Source of the DNA: Bradyrhizobium sp.
Lineage (GTDB): Bacteria; Pseudomonadota; Alphaproteobacteria; Rhizobiales; Xanthobacteraceae
Assembly: GCA_028290305.1 (NCBI GenBank)
Contig: JAQGKC010000429.1
Span: 1 to 64,000 of the forward strand
Direction: 5' to 3'
DNA length: 64,000 nt
Shown here: positions 8,498 through 17,533 of the stretch, one piece after another
Layout: every line of letters starts with the position of its first letter
Numbering within the stretch: position 1 is the stretch's first letter
The notes under the pieces: model-generated
Databases searched by the model: none
What the model was told of the DNA's origin: nothing
The model's input: only the letters and a program-made list of their open reading frames with translations
Program-made: the position numbers and the translations under genes

Positions 8498-8905
8498 TCA
8501 GGAGATGCCTTTGATCTTCGGACAGGATGCCGATGAGGTGGACGACATCTTTACGACGTTCACGATGGACTTGACTTGAAGTAGTTCCTTGCGTGTCAGG
8601 AAGTGCAGGGTGGCCTTCGGGTAGGCCTCGCAGAATTGCGATAGCGTTGCCGCAGTCGCCGCCACGGTGTCCTGTTTTGCGATGACGGCGATGCCGCCAT
8701 CCTTCAAAATATAGGCATCCTTGACATTCGACATGGCGGCTGTCGCCATGCATATCTTGAACAAATTGTCGTAAGCCTGCGGCGACAACGTCAGATCGCC
8801 GCCAAGATTTTCAAGCAGGTACTCACGGCTCTTGCCGCAGTTCTCGGCTCGCGCAGGGGTGGCGGCAAGCGCGAGAAGGACCGCAATGAGCGCGAGTTGC
8901 TTCAT
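8498..8905 (-). CDS. Secreted protein of unknown function
   Basis: 135 residues with a clear Sec signal peptide (MKQLALIAVLLALAATPARA). The mature part has four cysteines (ENCGKSREY, LFKICMA, SQFCEAY, SASCPKI), which could form two disulfides in the periplasm. No family is recognised. It lies between the GH10 gene and a glycosyltransferase gene on the same strand, 6 bases downstream of the latter, so it is probably transcribed with the polysaccharide genes. Confidence 0.65.
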   Translation of the reverse strand: MKQLALIAVLLALAATPARAENCGKSREYLLENLGGDLTLSPQAYDNLFKICMATAAMSNVKDAYILKDGGIAVIAKQDTVAATAATLSQFCEAYPKATLHFLTRKELLQVKSIVNVVKMSSTSSASCPKIKGIS

Positions 8906-8911
8906 GTCACA

Positions 8912-10141
8912 TCAAGCCGGATGAATTTGCGGCGTGGCATCCGCCTGGCGCGGCTGGGTCTCGCTCAAGAGCCCGGCCGGAATAATGTCGGCGCTTCGCT
9001 TTCCGGTCCGCGATAAACCATAGGTTTCAGCCGCGCAGCGCTCCCACGATAGTGCGCGGGCATGCGCCGAGGCCCCGGCGGCGAGAATGGATCGGGTGTC
9101 GGTATCTTCGGCGAGCGTCGTGATGGCGCGCGCGATCGAATCTACCGATGGTGGCACCAGAATCCCCGTTTCATCCGCGATGACCGCGTCGGGGACGCCG
9201 CCGATGGCCGTCGCCACACTCGGAAGACCTCCGGCTGCGGCCTCCAGATAGACAAGTCCAAACCCTTCGACCCGACCCGAGCCGTCCGGCACGCCGGTCA
9301 GGCAAAAGAAGTCAGCCGCACCATAGATGTCGCGAATCTGCTCGTTCAGCAATGAACCGAGAAAGCGGACGTCGCAGTCCGCCTTCTCGACGAGGCCTTT
9401 CAATTGTTTCACATAATCAGCCTCGCCGTCCGGACCGATGACCAGCCACGTAATTCGTTTGCGAAGTTCTTTGGAAAGACTGGCCAGTGCAGCAAGCGTG
9501 ACGGGATGTCCCTTGCGCTGCGTGATCCGGGCAACGGTGACCATGACAAGTTGGTCGGGTGCAATTCCGTATTTGGAGCGCGTTGCAGCGCGTCCGTTGC
9601 GTTGACCGAACCAGAAGTCCGACACGCCCAGCCATATCGTATTGATACGTTGCTCGTCGACGGCAAACCGCTCGCGGAACAGTTCCCGGGTGTATCGGCT
9701 GTTGGCGGCGATCTCGGTTCGCGATCCGAACACGCCCGCACCGCGGATCGCGAGGCGTTTAAGCGGCGTCTGGGTCTCGTTGATCTCCGTGCCGTGCACG
9801 GTCATCAATATGCGCGCCTGCGTCAGACGCCGCGAAAGCGCTACCGGGATGAAGAATGGCCAATCGGCGGCATGGATGGTGTCGTAGCGTTTCGCCCCGA
9901 CACAACTGCGCGCGAGCCGGATTTTGGATGGCAGATCTCGCATCGAATGCAGGCCGCCATGAAAGCGCCGAACTTCGAAAGGCAGCGAACGATCTTCGGT
10001 CGTGGTATTCTGTGCGTAATCTGGAGCGATCACTGTTACGTCGGCGCCGAGATCGGCCGCGGCCGAGGCGATCTCGCGCGCATAGGTGCCGATGCCGCCT
10101 TTGACGGGGGTGAACTCGCTGGTAAGCAAAAGGATATTCAC
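8912..10141 (-). CDS. Glycosyltransferase, GT4 family
   Basis: 409 residues with the GT-B fold layout: the N-terminal acceptor domain opens SEFTPVKGGIGTYAREIA and the C-terminal donor domain holds the VEGFGLVYLEAAAGGLPSVA motif, whose glutamates contact the nucleotide sugar. It would be a retaining transferase adding one sugar to the lipid-linked repeat unit at the inner membrane. It is followed closely by the small secreted protein gene and lies 9 bases after the next glycosyltransferase. Donor and linkage cannot be read from sequence. Confidence 0.88.
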   Translation of the reverse strand: MNILLLTSEFTPVKGGIGTYAREIASAAADLGADVTVIAPDYAQNTTTEDRSLPFEVRRFHGGLHSMRDLPSKIRLARSCVGAKRYDTIHAADWPFFIPVALSRRLTQARILMTVHGTEINETQTPLKRLAIRGAGVFGSRTEIAANSRYTRELFRERFAVDEQRINTIWLGVSDFWFGQRNGRAATRSKYGIAPDQLVMVTVARITQRKGHPVTLAALASLSKELRKRITWLVIGPDGEADYVKQLKGLVEKADCDVRFLGSLLNEQIRDIYGAADFFCLTGVPDGSGRVEGFGLVYLEAAAGGLPSVATAIGGVPDAVIADETGILVPPSVDSIARAITTLAEDTDTRSILAAGASAHARALSWERCAAETYGLSRTGKRSADIIPAGLLSETQPRQADATPQIHPA

Positions 10142-10150
10142 GAGGCCACC

Positions 10151-11428
10151 TCAGTATGCCGATGGGGCAACCATCATGCCCCGCGCATTCTGGATTTCAT
10201 GGTGGTAGCGAAACACGCGCGCGAGCTGCCTGCCGGGCGTGAAGTCCGCGATGGCACCGGCAATTCGCGCGGGATCCATTTCGCCCGCATCGATAGCGTC
10301 GCGGACACCGATGAATCGTTGTGCGAGGGCCTCTGCCATGTCATCGGCGGTGCCAGCCCGTTCCACAAGAAAACCGCTGGTGCCATCCCGAATTACTGAT
10401 TCAAGCTGAGGCAGATGCACGGCGACGACGGGCCGGCCTACCGCCAGGGTCTCGAGAACGACGCGCGGCATGCCCTCAAATTCAGAGGTCAGAATGCCGG
10501 CATGCGCAGATGCCAGCGTCGCCGCCATTCCCGCGGCGTCCTTGAACCCGTGACGAACAGTGATGTCTTCGATCGCAGCGAATTCAGCAAAGCGATGCGG
10601 ATCGCTGGTTCCGATATAGTGAAATTCGACACCGCCCCGTAGTCGCGTCCGCAGGCGATCGATGGTGCGGAACATCAGCGGCGGATCCTTGAATTCATCG
10701 AGTCTCCCCGCAAACACAATCCGGAACGGGGCCGTACTGGCAGGGAAGGGCTGTGGCTGAAATATATCGGTGTTAACCCAGGTCCAGAGCGTATCGATCT
10801 TGTCCTTCCGGCTCGGGTAGGTCCGCTGCAGCCGCTCCGTGATGAAAGGATTGACGCACAGGAATTTTGCGCTGGTGGCGACGGCGAAACGCTCGCCGGC
10901 ATTGTGAACGAATGAATATTTCCGGAGCAGCGAATCCATCTGCAGTTTCGGCGCTCCTTCGCCGTGCAGCATCTGGACGAACGGAAGCCTCAGGATTGCC
11001 GGCAGCCACGAAAACTCGACGCGACGCAGGTCGATCGAGCATCGCCTTGAGCGGATCAGCCTGGCGATCAGGCCGAAATGGCGGAGCAGCGCCACAAAAA
11101 ACTGGCCGGTCAGGGATGTGCGGATGCTGCGGGCGGCTTCACGCGCCTGCAGGTCCGAGTAGTGCAGTATCGGGAGGAAGTCGAAAGTCCGCCCCCGAAA
11201 GGTAAGCTTGTGAATTTCGCCAAGCTTCAGATCGCCGGCAGAATCGACGCCGATGAAAAGCAGATCGGTGTCAGCCGGATGGAAGGTAATGAAGTCTCGA
11301 ATGTAGGTCTCAAGACCTCCGACTTTCTGGCCGCGGGGATCGAACGGATGAATCAGGCATATCTGGTATCTGGGTTCGACGTGGTTGGCGTTACGTGCGC
11401 GCAACCCCAGTGTTAGTGTCGAGGTCAT
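10151..11428 (-). CDS. Glycosyltransferase, GT4 family
   Basis: The start at 11428 (MTSTLTLGLRARN) overlaps the stop of the upstream WecG-like gene in an ATGA arrangement and gives 425 residues; an open frame extending 43 codons upstream lies inside that gene and is rejected. Features: N-terminal HPFDPRGQKVGGLETYIRDF, donor-site strand FRIVFAGRLDEFKDPPLMF and the EFEGMPRVVLETLAVGRPVV motif with the paired glutamates. Part of the polysaccharide repeat-unit assembly set. Donor unknown. Confidence 0.87.
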   Translation of the reverse strand: MTSTLTLGLRARNANHVEPRYQICLIHPFDPRGQKVGGLETYIRDFITFHPADTDLLFIGVDSAGDLKLGEIHKLTFRGRTFDFLPILHYSDLQAREAARSIRTSLTGQFFVALLRHFGLIARLIRSRRCSIDLRRVEFSWLPAILRLPFVQMLHGEGAPKLQMDSLLRKYSFVHNAGERFAVATSAKFLCVNPFITERLQRTYPSRKDKIDTLWTWVNTDIFQPQPFPASTAPFRIVFAGRLDEFKDPPLMFRTIDRLRTRLRGGVEFHYIGTSDPHRFAEFAAIEDITVRHGFKDAAGMAATLASAHAGILTSEFEGMPRVVLETLAVGRPVVAVHLPQLESVIRDGTSGFLVERAGTADDMAEALAQRFIGVRDAIDAGEMDPARIAGAIADFTPGRQLARVFRYHHEIQNARGMMVAPSAY

Positions 11429-12219
11429 GCCGCTTTCCTCATCCGTGCGTTGACAATCTGTGGAATGGTACGAGCGACCAGCCTTGGGACGACCGCTAAG
11501 CAACGCACATAGCGTGGTCCAAGCCGGCGTGGCTCGCGCAACATCCGCCACGCCCATTCGAGTCCGGCTTTCTGGGTAAAGGAGGGGGCACGGGTTTGCG
11601 TACCCGCAATGAAATCAAGCGCGGCGCCGATGCAGAGCAGTCCGGTTCCATTGAGTTCATCGAGACAACGCGCCGCAAACAACTCCTGACGCGGCGCACC
11701 AAGCGCGACGAAGCAGAGCTTCGCGCCGGAGGCGCGGATACTCTCGATTGCGAAATCGGCCTCGCTGGAATAGGGATCAAAATTTGCGCCTGGGGCATAG
11801 TAACCGGCGACCTTCAGCCCCTGATATCGTTCGGACAGGCGTTTTGCCGTGATCGAGAGCGTGAGATCGTTCGAACCCAGCAGGAATATGGGGAGACCTT
11901 TTTTTCGCGCTTCCTGACAGAGGGGCTCCACAAGGTCGGCGCCGGTCGTGCGACTGATCCGTGTTCCCAGAAGACGGCTCAGCACGACAATGGGAAAGCC
12001 GTCCGCCGTTACAAATCGGGCCCGGCGATAGGCCGCTCGAAAATCGGACCGCTGTTGCAATTGCACAACATGATCGAGATTGAGCGTGCAGACGCTGAAA
12101 TTATCGCCGTTTTGTGCCGCCGATACGATCGATGATACGGCTTCAGGGAGCGATAGAACATTGATGGTGATGCCATCGACGGTGAGATTGCGTGGCTGTC
12201 GTGTCTGCGTATCCAGCAT
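11425..12219 (-). CDS. WecG/TagA/CpsF-family glycosyltransferase (GT26)
   Basis: 264 residues from ATG 12219, preceded by AGGAGATCGAC. Motifs of the family are visible: TLNLDHVVQLQQR, the conserved TADGFPIV (DGxP), IFLLGSNDLTLSITAKRL, FVALGAPRQELF and a C-terminal GLEWAWRMLREPRRLGPRY, which ends in a basic membrane-associating segment. Members transfer ManNAc(A), glucose or related sugars to an undecaprenyl-linked acceptor. It heads a three-gene minus-strand unit with the two GT4 genes. The shared palindromic motif lies about 120-150 bases upstream. Confidence 0.9.
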   Translation of the reverse strand: MLDTQTRQPRNLTVDGITINVLSLPEAVSSIVSAAQNGDNFSVCTLNLDHVVQLQQRSDFRAAYRRARFVTADGFPIVVLSRLLGTRISRTTGADLVEPLCQEARKKGLPIFLLGSNDLTLSITAKRLSERYQGLKVAGYYAPGANFDPYSSEADFAIESIRASGAKLCFVALGAPRQELFAARCLDELNGTGLLCIGAALDFIAGTQTRAPSFTQKAGLEWAWRMLREPRRLGPRYVRCLAVVPRLVARTIPQIVNARMRKAA

Positions 12220-12501
12220 GTCGATCTCCTGATGACAACGTGGTCGAGGTACGCATGCATAAAATACAAACAACGTGCCCGTTGCGGCAGCAACGGGAAC
12301 TTACGTGTCGAAAAAATTCTTTCCTCGACCAACGCCACCACCAAATCGCAATATTGCGACGCAACGATGGCGATGATGTCTCGCAGCATACCGAAGACGA
12401 CAATGAAGCATTCGTCGGATGAAGATCTGCCATGCAGGTGTTTCCAACAACACACGAGGATCGCACTGACGATGTCTGAGGGTTGGTCAGCTACCGTACA
12501 C
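12220..12501. other. Intergenic region upstream of the WecG-like gene
   Basis: 282 bases between the flippase stop and the transferase start, lower in GC than its surroundings. It must hold the promoter of the WecG-like/GT4/GT4 unit. The only recognised structure is the palindromic motif at 12338-12368. No convincing reading frame is present. Confidence 0.6.
12338..12368. promoter_or_regulatory. Shared palindromic motif, copy 2 (upstream of the WecG-like gene)
   Basis: The centre TCGCAATATTGCGA (12346-12359) is a perfect 14-base palindrome. Read on the minus strand the element is ATCGTTGCGTCGCAATAT then TGCGATTTGGTGG, matching copy 1 at 8460-8490. Being symmetrical at the core and placed in a promoter region, it looks like a dimeric regulator's operator. 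Confidence 0.5.
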
Positions 12502-13941
12502 TCAAGGTTCGGATTGCTGCTGGTACAAACGGAACATCCTGAGCAGTGACGTCGCGTAAAGCAAAGCTAGCAAAGCGATGTAGACAGCGGCACCCGCTAC
12601 GACATGCCCTGCGAGGGCAATATTGGACGGTGCTTCCGGAAAATGGTTCAGCAGCGCCGCCATCGCAGTTGTGGCCAATGCGATGGGAACGAGATGATTG
12701 AGCGGCAGCGTCAGGCCAAACCTCGAGAATCCGATGGTGAAACTGACGATTGCGGCGGCAATTGCCGCCAGAACAGTTGCGCCAGCAGCACCTACGAGTC
12801 CGTAATATCGGATCAGGATGGAACTCAGCACGACGGTCACTGTTGCATCGATCGCGGCGGATACGATCATCAACCGCGTGCGGTTGTGCAGAAGAAACGC
12901 CTGATCGACGAAATGCGCACGAACGCTGCGAATCGAGCCTGCCAGAGTTGAGAGCGGAAGAATGGCAAGCGTCACCTGCTGAAACGGGGCGGCGATCAGC
13001 AAATGTACGATCTCGACGCGCAGCATGAAAATGCCGGTGATGCTTGGGGCCAGGATTGCAATCAGCAGCGCGCTATTGTCGGCAAGCTGGCGCATCGCGA
13101 CCTTGCTTCCATCCTGTTCCATGCTCTTCACCGCCAGTGGAAAGGCCGCGGCCGTAACCAGCATGGCGGCGACCGCCGCGGCGCGTTGACCGAGACCGTA
13201 ACCGACGGCGAACAGCCCTGCCGCGGCCACTCCCAGCATATCGTTGACGACGAAGCGCGATGCGTTGAGGCCGATCCAGCCGAGCCCGCCGCCGATGATG
13301 AGAGGGATACCGTAATGCAGCGCCTGATTGACGATTTCGCGATCGAGCGGCCAAAAGCTGCGGCCATAGCCGATCTTCGGCAGAACGATGATGGCCGCGG
13401 CAAGCTGGGCGACAGCGTAACCCGCCAGCGGCCATTCAGCCGATTGACCCATCAACCAGATCAAGACCAGGCCGATTATGAATCCGATGGAGGGGCCGAC
13501 GACCTGCTGGATCGTATAGACCCAGATATGGTGGCGAACACGGGCACGCTCACCAATATAGAGATTGAGCGTGCGCGTGATCACATAGGCGACGGTTGCG
13601 ATGAGGAGACCGGCCGTGGCGTCGGGTGCGATCACGAGCAGGAGAATGGCAATGACGATAATGCTTTGGAGAGTGACGGAGACCAGCAAAACCGCGTTTT
13701 CAGTACGATAGAACCGCAGCGCTTCGCCGCGGTCCTGGTAACGACCGAAAAAGCGCAGCGCGTATTGCGACCACCACGCGAGGAAGCCGACTTGCAGCAG
13801 CTCATGCGTCGCCGTGACCAGCGTAATAACCCCCAGCGTATGGTCATTGACCACATGGGTCCAGACGATCATCGCGATCAGTTGAGACAGCGGCCCGACA
13901 ATCTGCGCGGGCATGTAAAGCAGGGTATGTCGCAGCAGCAT
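12502..13941 (-). CDS. Polysaccharide flippase, Wzx/MATE-like
   Basis: 479 residues, almost wholly hydrophobic, with about 12-14 predicted transmembrane segments as in the MOP superfamily of lipid-linked oligosaccharide translocases. The gene lies among repeat-unit glycosyltransferases, a polymerase-like protein and a Wzc-like kinase, which supports Wzx. It would flip the undecaprenyl-PP-linked repeat to the periplasmic face. It starts 3 bases after the stop of the upstream acyltransferase gene. Sequence motifs of this family are weak, so the assignment rests on topology and context. Confidence 0.78.
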   Translation of the reverse strand: MLLRHTLLYMPAQIVGPLSQLIAMIVWTHVVNDHTLGVITLVTATHELLQVGFLAWWSQYALRFFGRYQDRGEALRFYRTENAVLLVSVTLQSIIVIAILLLVIAPDATAGLLIATVAYVITRTLNLYIGERARVRHHIWVYTIQQVVGPSIGFIIGLVLIWLMGQSAEWPLAGYAVAQLAAAIIVLPKIGYGRSFWPLDREIVNQALHYGIPLIIGGGLGWIGLNASRFVVNDMLGVAAAGLFAVGYGLGQRAAAVAAMLVTAAAFPLAVKSMEQDGSKVAMRQLADNSALLIAILAPSITGIFMLRVEIVHLLIAAPFQQVTLAILPLSTLAGSIRSVRAHFVDQAFLLHNRTRLMIVSAAIDATVTVVLSSILIRYYGLVGAAGATVLAAIAAAIVSFTIGFSRFGLTLPLNHLVPIALATTAMAALLNHFPEAPSNIALAGHVVAGAAVYIALLALLYATSLLRMFRLYQQQSEP

Positions 13942-13944
13942 GTG

Positions 13945-14997
13945 TCAGGCCCCCAGCCAGCGGGAAAGACGTGGAGGGGCGAACGCCCTGACAGCCAGCA
14001 AGGCAAGAATGCTGCCTGAGGCCGTCACGATAAATGTGATCCCGGAATTGACGACCGATCCAAACTGGCGCAGCGCCGCATGATCGCGCAAAATCATGAC
14101 GATGAAGATATGCCAGAGATAGATGAAATAGCTGCCCGAGCCCAAGGCCGCGAATAACGGTAATTGAACGTCGAGAGCAAGAAACAGGATGCAGAGCAGT
14201 GCGGCGTAGCCGAAAAAGGCAACCGAGTCGTAGTCTGCAGCGTCGCCAAGGCTGAACAGCCGCACGGCTGCGTATATCACGTAGGCAAGCAGCGTTGCGC
14301 CTGATATCAGCGCGCGCATGCCGCGCACGCTGGATCGTGTTCCCGATATTCCGACCAGGGCTCCCGGCGCCGCGAAGGAAAACCAGAACGGAATGTCGCG
14401 CATGCGGACTTCCTCGACCACGGAGTCCGAAAAACCCTGGCGAAACAGCAGCGGGTCGAGATAGCTTCCGATAATCAGGCCAAGCGCGATTGAGAGTAAC
14501 AGGAAGGCAACGAGCCGCCGTTCCGATTGCTGCGTGCCGATGTTGGAAGCCGAAAACACCAGCCACAGGCCGACAGTACAGCCGACATAGACGAAGGCGT
14601 AATAATAGACAAACACATAAGCGAGAACGAACCTTGCGAGTGTCGTGGTGATGCGATGGTCCATCGCCGGATTATGCAATGCCATATAGATGTAAGCCGC
14701 AACGAATGCGATCGTGTAGGGGATCAGAACCGCTTTTAGCCGTTTCCAAAGCGGGACCCGCCCGGAGAGCGAGGTGAGGTATCCCGAAGCAAACAGGAAA
14801 ATCGGCACACACGGCCGTAACGAAGCGTCGGCCAGTATTTCCCATGAACTGAGCGGCTGTTGAAGCGAATGGATGCCTATCACCATGAGGATGGCGATAC
14901 CGCGCATCGTGTCGATTCCTCCATCGCGGCTCGACGCACTTGCGCGCGAAGCCCGATCCGCCATCGGCCAAACTGAATCTCTCGCCATCAAAATCAT
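13945..14997 (-). CDS. Acyltransferase 3 family membrane protein
   Basis: 350 residues with about ten hydrophobic segments. The N-terminal part has the family's signature arginine and histidine (TMRGIAILMVIGIHS), and the second segment VPIFLFASGYLTS fits the conserved F-x-SGY/F motif. Members O-acetylate or otherwise acylate exopolysaccharide or LPS sugars, using acyl-CoA from the cytoplasm. With the second such gene at 21772, it suggests an acetylated polymer. A second ATG three codons in (14988) is an alternative start. Confidence 0.85.
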   Translation of the reverse strand: MILMARDSVWPMADRASRASASSRDGGIDTMRGIAILMVIGIHSLQQPLSSWEILADASLRPCVPIFLFASGYLTSLSGRVPLWKRLKAVLIPYTIAFVAAYIYMALHNPAMDHRITTTLARFVLAYVFVYYYAFVYVGCTVGLWLVFSASNIGTQQSERRLVAFLLLSIALGLIIGSYLDPLLFRQGFSDSVVEEVRMRDIPFWFSFAAPGALVGISGTRSSVRGMRALISGATLLAYVIYAAVRLFSLGDAADYDSVAFFGYAALLCILFLALDVQLPLFAALGSGSYFIYLWHIFIVMILRDHAALRQFGSVVNSGITFIVTASGSILALLAVRAFAPPRLSRWLGA

Positions 14998-15021
14998 CTG
15001 GTGCGGTCCGGCCGGAGCTCT

Positions 15022-16101
15022 TTAGCGCTCAACAATACTGTCGTTGCGATAGGCTGGCCTCGTGGAGGCCTGCCGCCCGGCGAGCCCGGCGATCAGGCCG
15101 ATAACGGCATCCCGGTCGGCGGTCGCCAACGCGTTCCAGCGCAGCAGGTTTTGTGCCGCGAGTGCAACGTAACGGGATCGCCATTGGCGGTCGGACAGCA
15201 TTGCCGCGATCTTGACCGCGGCTGCTGCCGGGTCGGCCGGATCGACGAAAATGCCGGAGAAATCAAGCACCTCGTGGAAAATGGCGGCGTCCGGGGCGAT
15301 GATTGGAAGGCCGCCATATTGCGCTTCGAGCAGCGGCAAGCCCAAGCCTTCATCGTGCGACGTGCAGATGAAGATGTCCGCCTCGTGAAGCAACTGCTTG
15401 ACGCGCTCGTTCGTCTGATAGCCGTGCAGCGTCACGCCCGGAAAGGCCTCGAGGGTACGCCAGTCATCGCCCCAGCCCCGCCGCCCGACGATATCCAATG
15501 TCGCGCCTGGGTAACCTTGCGCGCGTAACGCACTGGTTATTTTTGCAGCAGCGACGAAATTCTTCCGCGGCTCTACGGTTCCAAGCGCTACGAGCCGCAG
15601 CGGCTCGGAATTTCGTTCGGAGCGCTCGTTGGAATCGAGATCGAATACGTTGCGGATGGGCGGCCGATAAAGCGTAATCGCGGCGTCGGGCCGGCAATGG
15701 GCCGCAAGCTTCTGCCGGGTGTCCCTGGAATTGGTGAGAAAGCGGGGGTAGCGGTGTAGCGCGAGCTTGAAGGGTGCCGCCATGTAGAGCCGGGCGCGTC
15801 GATTGAGGTCGGCCTGCCGCGATATCAGAAAAATATCATGGATGTAGGGAAGAACGCGCGACGCAAACGGCCGTAGCAATGGACTCGGTGGGAAGCCGGG
15901 ACACAAAAGGATAGAGGAGGAGGCAGCCAGCCGCATCGGCAGCCCAAAGGTTTGCGTCGTCACCATTTGGCGCGTGCCATGCGCCGTGACGGGCACGACG
16001 TCCAGCGGCGCAAGCGCCTCGGGGGAGAACAACTCAAGCGTGATGCGTTCGAGTCCGGTGACATGACGTCCGAGATGGGTGTGGTCGACATAAATCGCCA
16101 T
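15022..16101 (-). CDS. Glycosyltransferase, GT4 family
   Basis: 359 residues from ATG 16101 (MAIYVDHTHLGRHVTGLER), which has an AGGAC site upstream; an upstream extension to 16179 overlaps the polymerase-like gene and is rejected. The middle RLVALGTVEPRKNFVAAAKI is the donor-domain strand of mannosyl/rhamnosyl-type GT4 enzymes, and SHDEGLGLPLLEAQYGGLPI carries the paired glutamates. Probably adds one sugar of the repeat unit. With ManC encoded nearby, mannose is a reasonable donor guess, not more. Confidence 0.87.
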   Translation of the reverse strand: MAIYVDHTHLGRHVTGLERITLELFSPEALAPLDVVPVTAHGTRQMVTTQTFGLPMRLAASSSILLCPGFPPSPLLRPFASRVLPYIHDIFLISRQADLNRRARLYMAAPFKLALHRYPRFLTNSRDTRQKLAAHCRPDAAITLYRPPIRNVFDLDSNERSERNSEPLRLVALGTVEPRKNFVAAAKITSALRAQGYPGATLDIVGRRGWGDDWRTLEAFPGVTLHGYQTNERVKQLLHEADIFICTSHDEGLGLPLLEAQYGGLPIIAPDAAIFHEVLDFSGIFVDPADPAAAAVKIAAMLSDRQWRSRYVALAAQNLLRWNALATADRDAVIGLIAGLAGRQASTRPAYRNDSIVER

Positions 16102-16117
16102 GCGTTGTCCTGATGAT

Positions 16118-17533
16118 CTAGGGATGGACCGGAATCGGTCGGTGCCTGCCCTGAGAACCAAGGCCCGTCGTTGCAGCAATGCGGCGATCGCGTGGCAATA
16201 GAAGTGTGATCAGGAGAACGAACTGCGCGAGCTGGATGTTTTTCGATGAAAAACTGACCGAGCTCGCCGCCACGACGATAACGAGCAGGACTATCGCCCA
16301 TGCGGCCTTATTTGCGCGGTGAAGTATTTCCGTAAACAGGCCGGCCAATCCGATCGTCAGCAGGATCGTATGAATAATGCCGAACTGGGCGATGCACGAG
16401 ATCCAGAAATCCTCGACTCCGAATTTGAGGCCAAACTGGATCTGAAGTGCATTTGCCCGCACCGGGTCCGGACCCAGGAGCAGCTCACGCCAGTCAAAAT
16501 GAGACAGGAAGTCGAAGGTCGCATAACGCGCCAGCGTACTGCCTTTGTCGGACGAAAATCTCAGCAGCATCTTGTCAAAGGTGCCGAGATCGAGCGCCGC
16601 GAAGATGCCCGCGGCCGCGATGAACAGCAGGCAAATTGTGGCTATCGCCATCGGAAGCGAGGTGCGTCCGCCGCGCAATAGCCGCAGCATTTCCAGTGCA
16701 ACCATGCTGCCCATCACCAGCAATACCATGACGAGCGAGGTCCGGCCGCCGAATACCATCAGCGATCCCAAACAGAACACGATCAGAGGCAGCCGCAGAA
16801 CGGGCTGGGGACAAAGCGCAGGACGAAAAACGAGTGCAAGAATGTAGGCCCCTACGAGGCCGGACGCCGTGAGTGGATGACCCAAAAACGCAGCGGAACG
16901 CCACTCTCCCGTCACAACCTCGCCCCCCAGGGTGAGTGGAATTAGCCGGTGGCCGGAGAAATATTCGTAGTAGCCGAGGATGACGTTGAGCAGAATCGTG
17001 AGATGGATGGCCCAAACCAGTGGTTTTTTCTGCGATGGCGAAAGATGCCAGACAACAAGGCACAGCAAGATAGGCAGCAGGAAAGTGTCGATGATGACGG
17101 TAAATGGGCGCCCGAGCACCAGCATCTGAAGCAGCAAGCTGAACCAGCAGAGCAGATAGACCAGAACAAGCTTTGCTTCGGAGAAAATCCGGTTGATCTC
17201 GCCGATCGGATCGCCATTGCGAACGAGCAGCAGGCAGAAGGCGAGAAAAGCGAAGTATGTCCCCGGATGGAGCTTCTCGTAGAAACCTCCGCCGGTCGTC
17301 TGATAATTGATCTTCCAGTTGGCCAGCATCGCCGAGGAGATCGTAAAGATCGTTACTACGGCCAGCAGCATCAGTCCGACAATGATCATGTCAATCAATC
17401 GCATCGCCTGGACCGACTTGGTGCCGGGAACGTGCGATGATCGGCGGATTCCCGCCGCGGCGGGATAGACGCCACGATAGGACCTCAGCGGCGCGACTCC
17501 TCCTGATCCGAGCACGGGGCCAGACGGTGTCAC
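16118..17533 (-). CDS. Polysaccharide polymerase, Wzy/O-antigen ligase-like
   Basis: 471 residues with about ten to twelve hydrophobic segments and a long periplasmic loop between residues near 310 and 390, the topology of Wzy polymerases and WaaL ligases. The GTG start at 17533 overlaps the stop of the Wzc-like gene (GTGA), so translation is probably coupled; an ATG at 17404 (MRLIDMIIVGLML) is a shorter alternative that starts directly at the first membrane segment. Role: joining repeat units at the periplasmic face. Sequence conservation in this class is low, so context carries the call. Confidence 0.75.
   Translation of the reverse strand: MTPSGPVLGSGGVAPLRSYRGVYPAAAGIRRSSHVPGTKSVQAMRLIDMIIVGLMLLAVVTIFTISSAMLANWKINYQTTGGGFYEKLHPGTYFAFLAFCLLLVRNGDPIGEINRIFSEAKLVLVYLLCWFSLLLQMLVLGRPFTVIIDTFLLPILLCLVVWHLSPSQKKPLVWAIHLTILLNVILGYYEYFSGHRLIPLTLGGEVVTGEWRSAAFLGHPLTASGLVGAYILALVFRPALCPQPVLRLPLIVFCLGSLMVFGGRTSLVMVLLVMGSMVALEMLRLLRGGRTSLPMAIATICLLFIAAAGIFAALDLGTFDKMLLRFSSDKGSTLARYATFDFLSHFDWRELLLGPDPVRANALQIQFGLKFGVEDFWISCIAQFGIIHTILLTIGLAGLFTEILHRANKAAWAIVLLVIVVAASSVSFSSKNIQLAQFVLLITLLLPRDRRIAATTGLGSQGRHRPIPVHP

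Noticed and set aside
9404..10399. Plus-strand open frame opposite two glycosyltransferase genes
   Set aside because: It spans the boundary of two real minus-strand genes and has no domain.
13003..14019. Long plus-strand open frame opposite the flippase and acyltransferase genes
   Set aside because: Its translation is rich in D, R, Q and H with no hydrophobic core, the usual mirror image of a high-GC membrane protein gene on the other strand.
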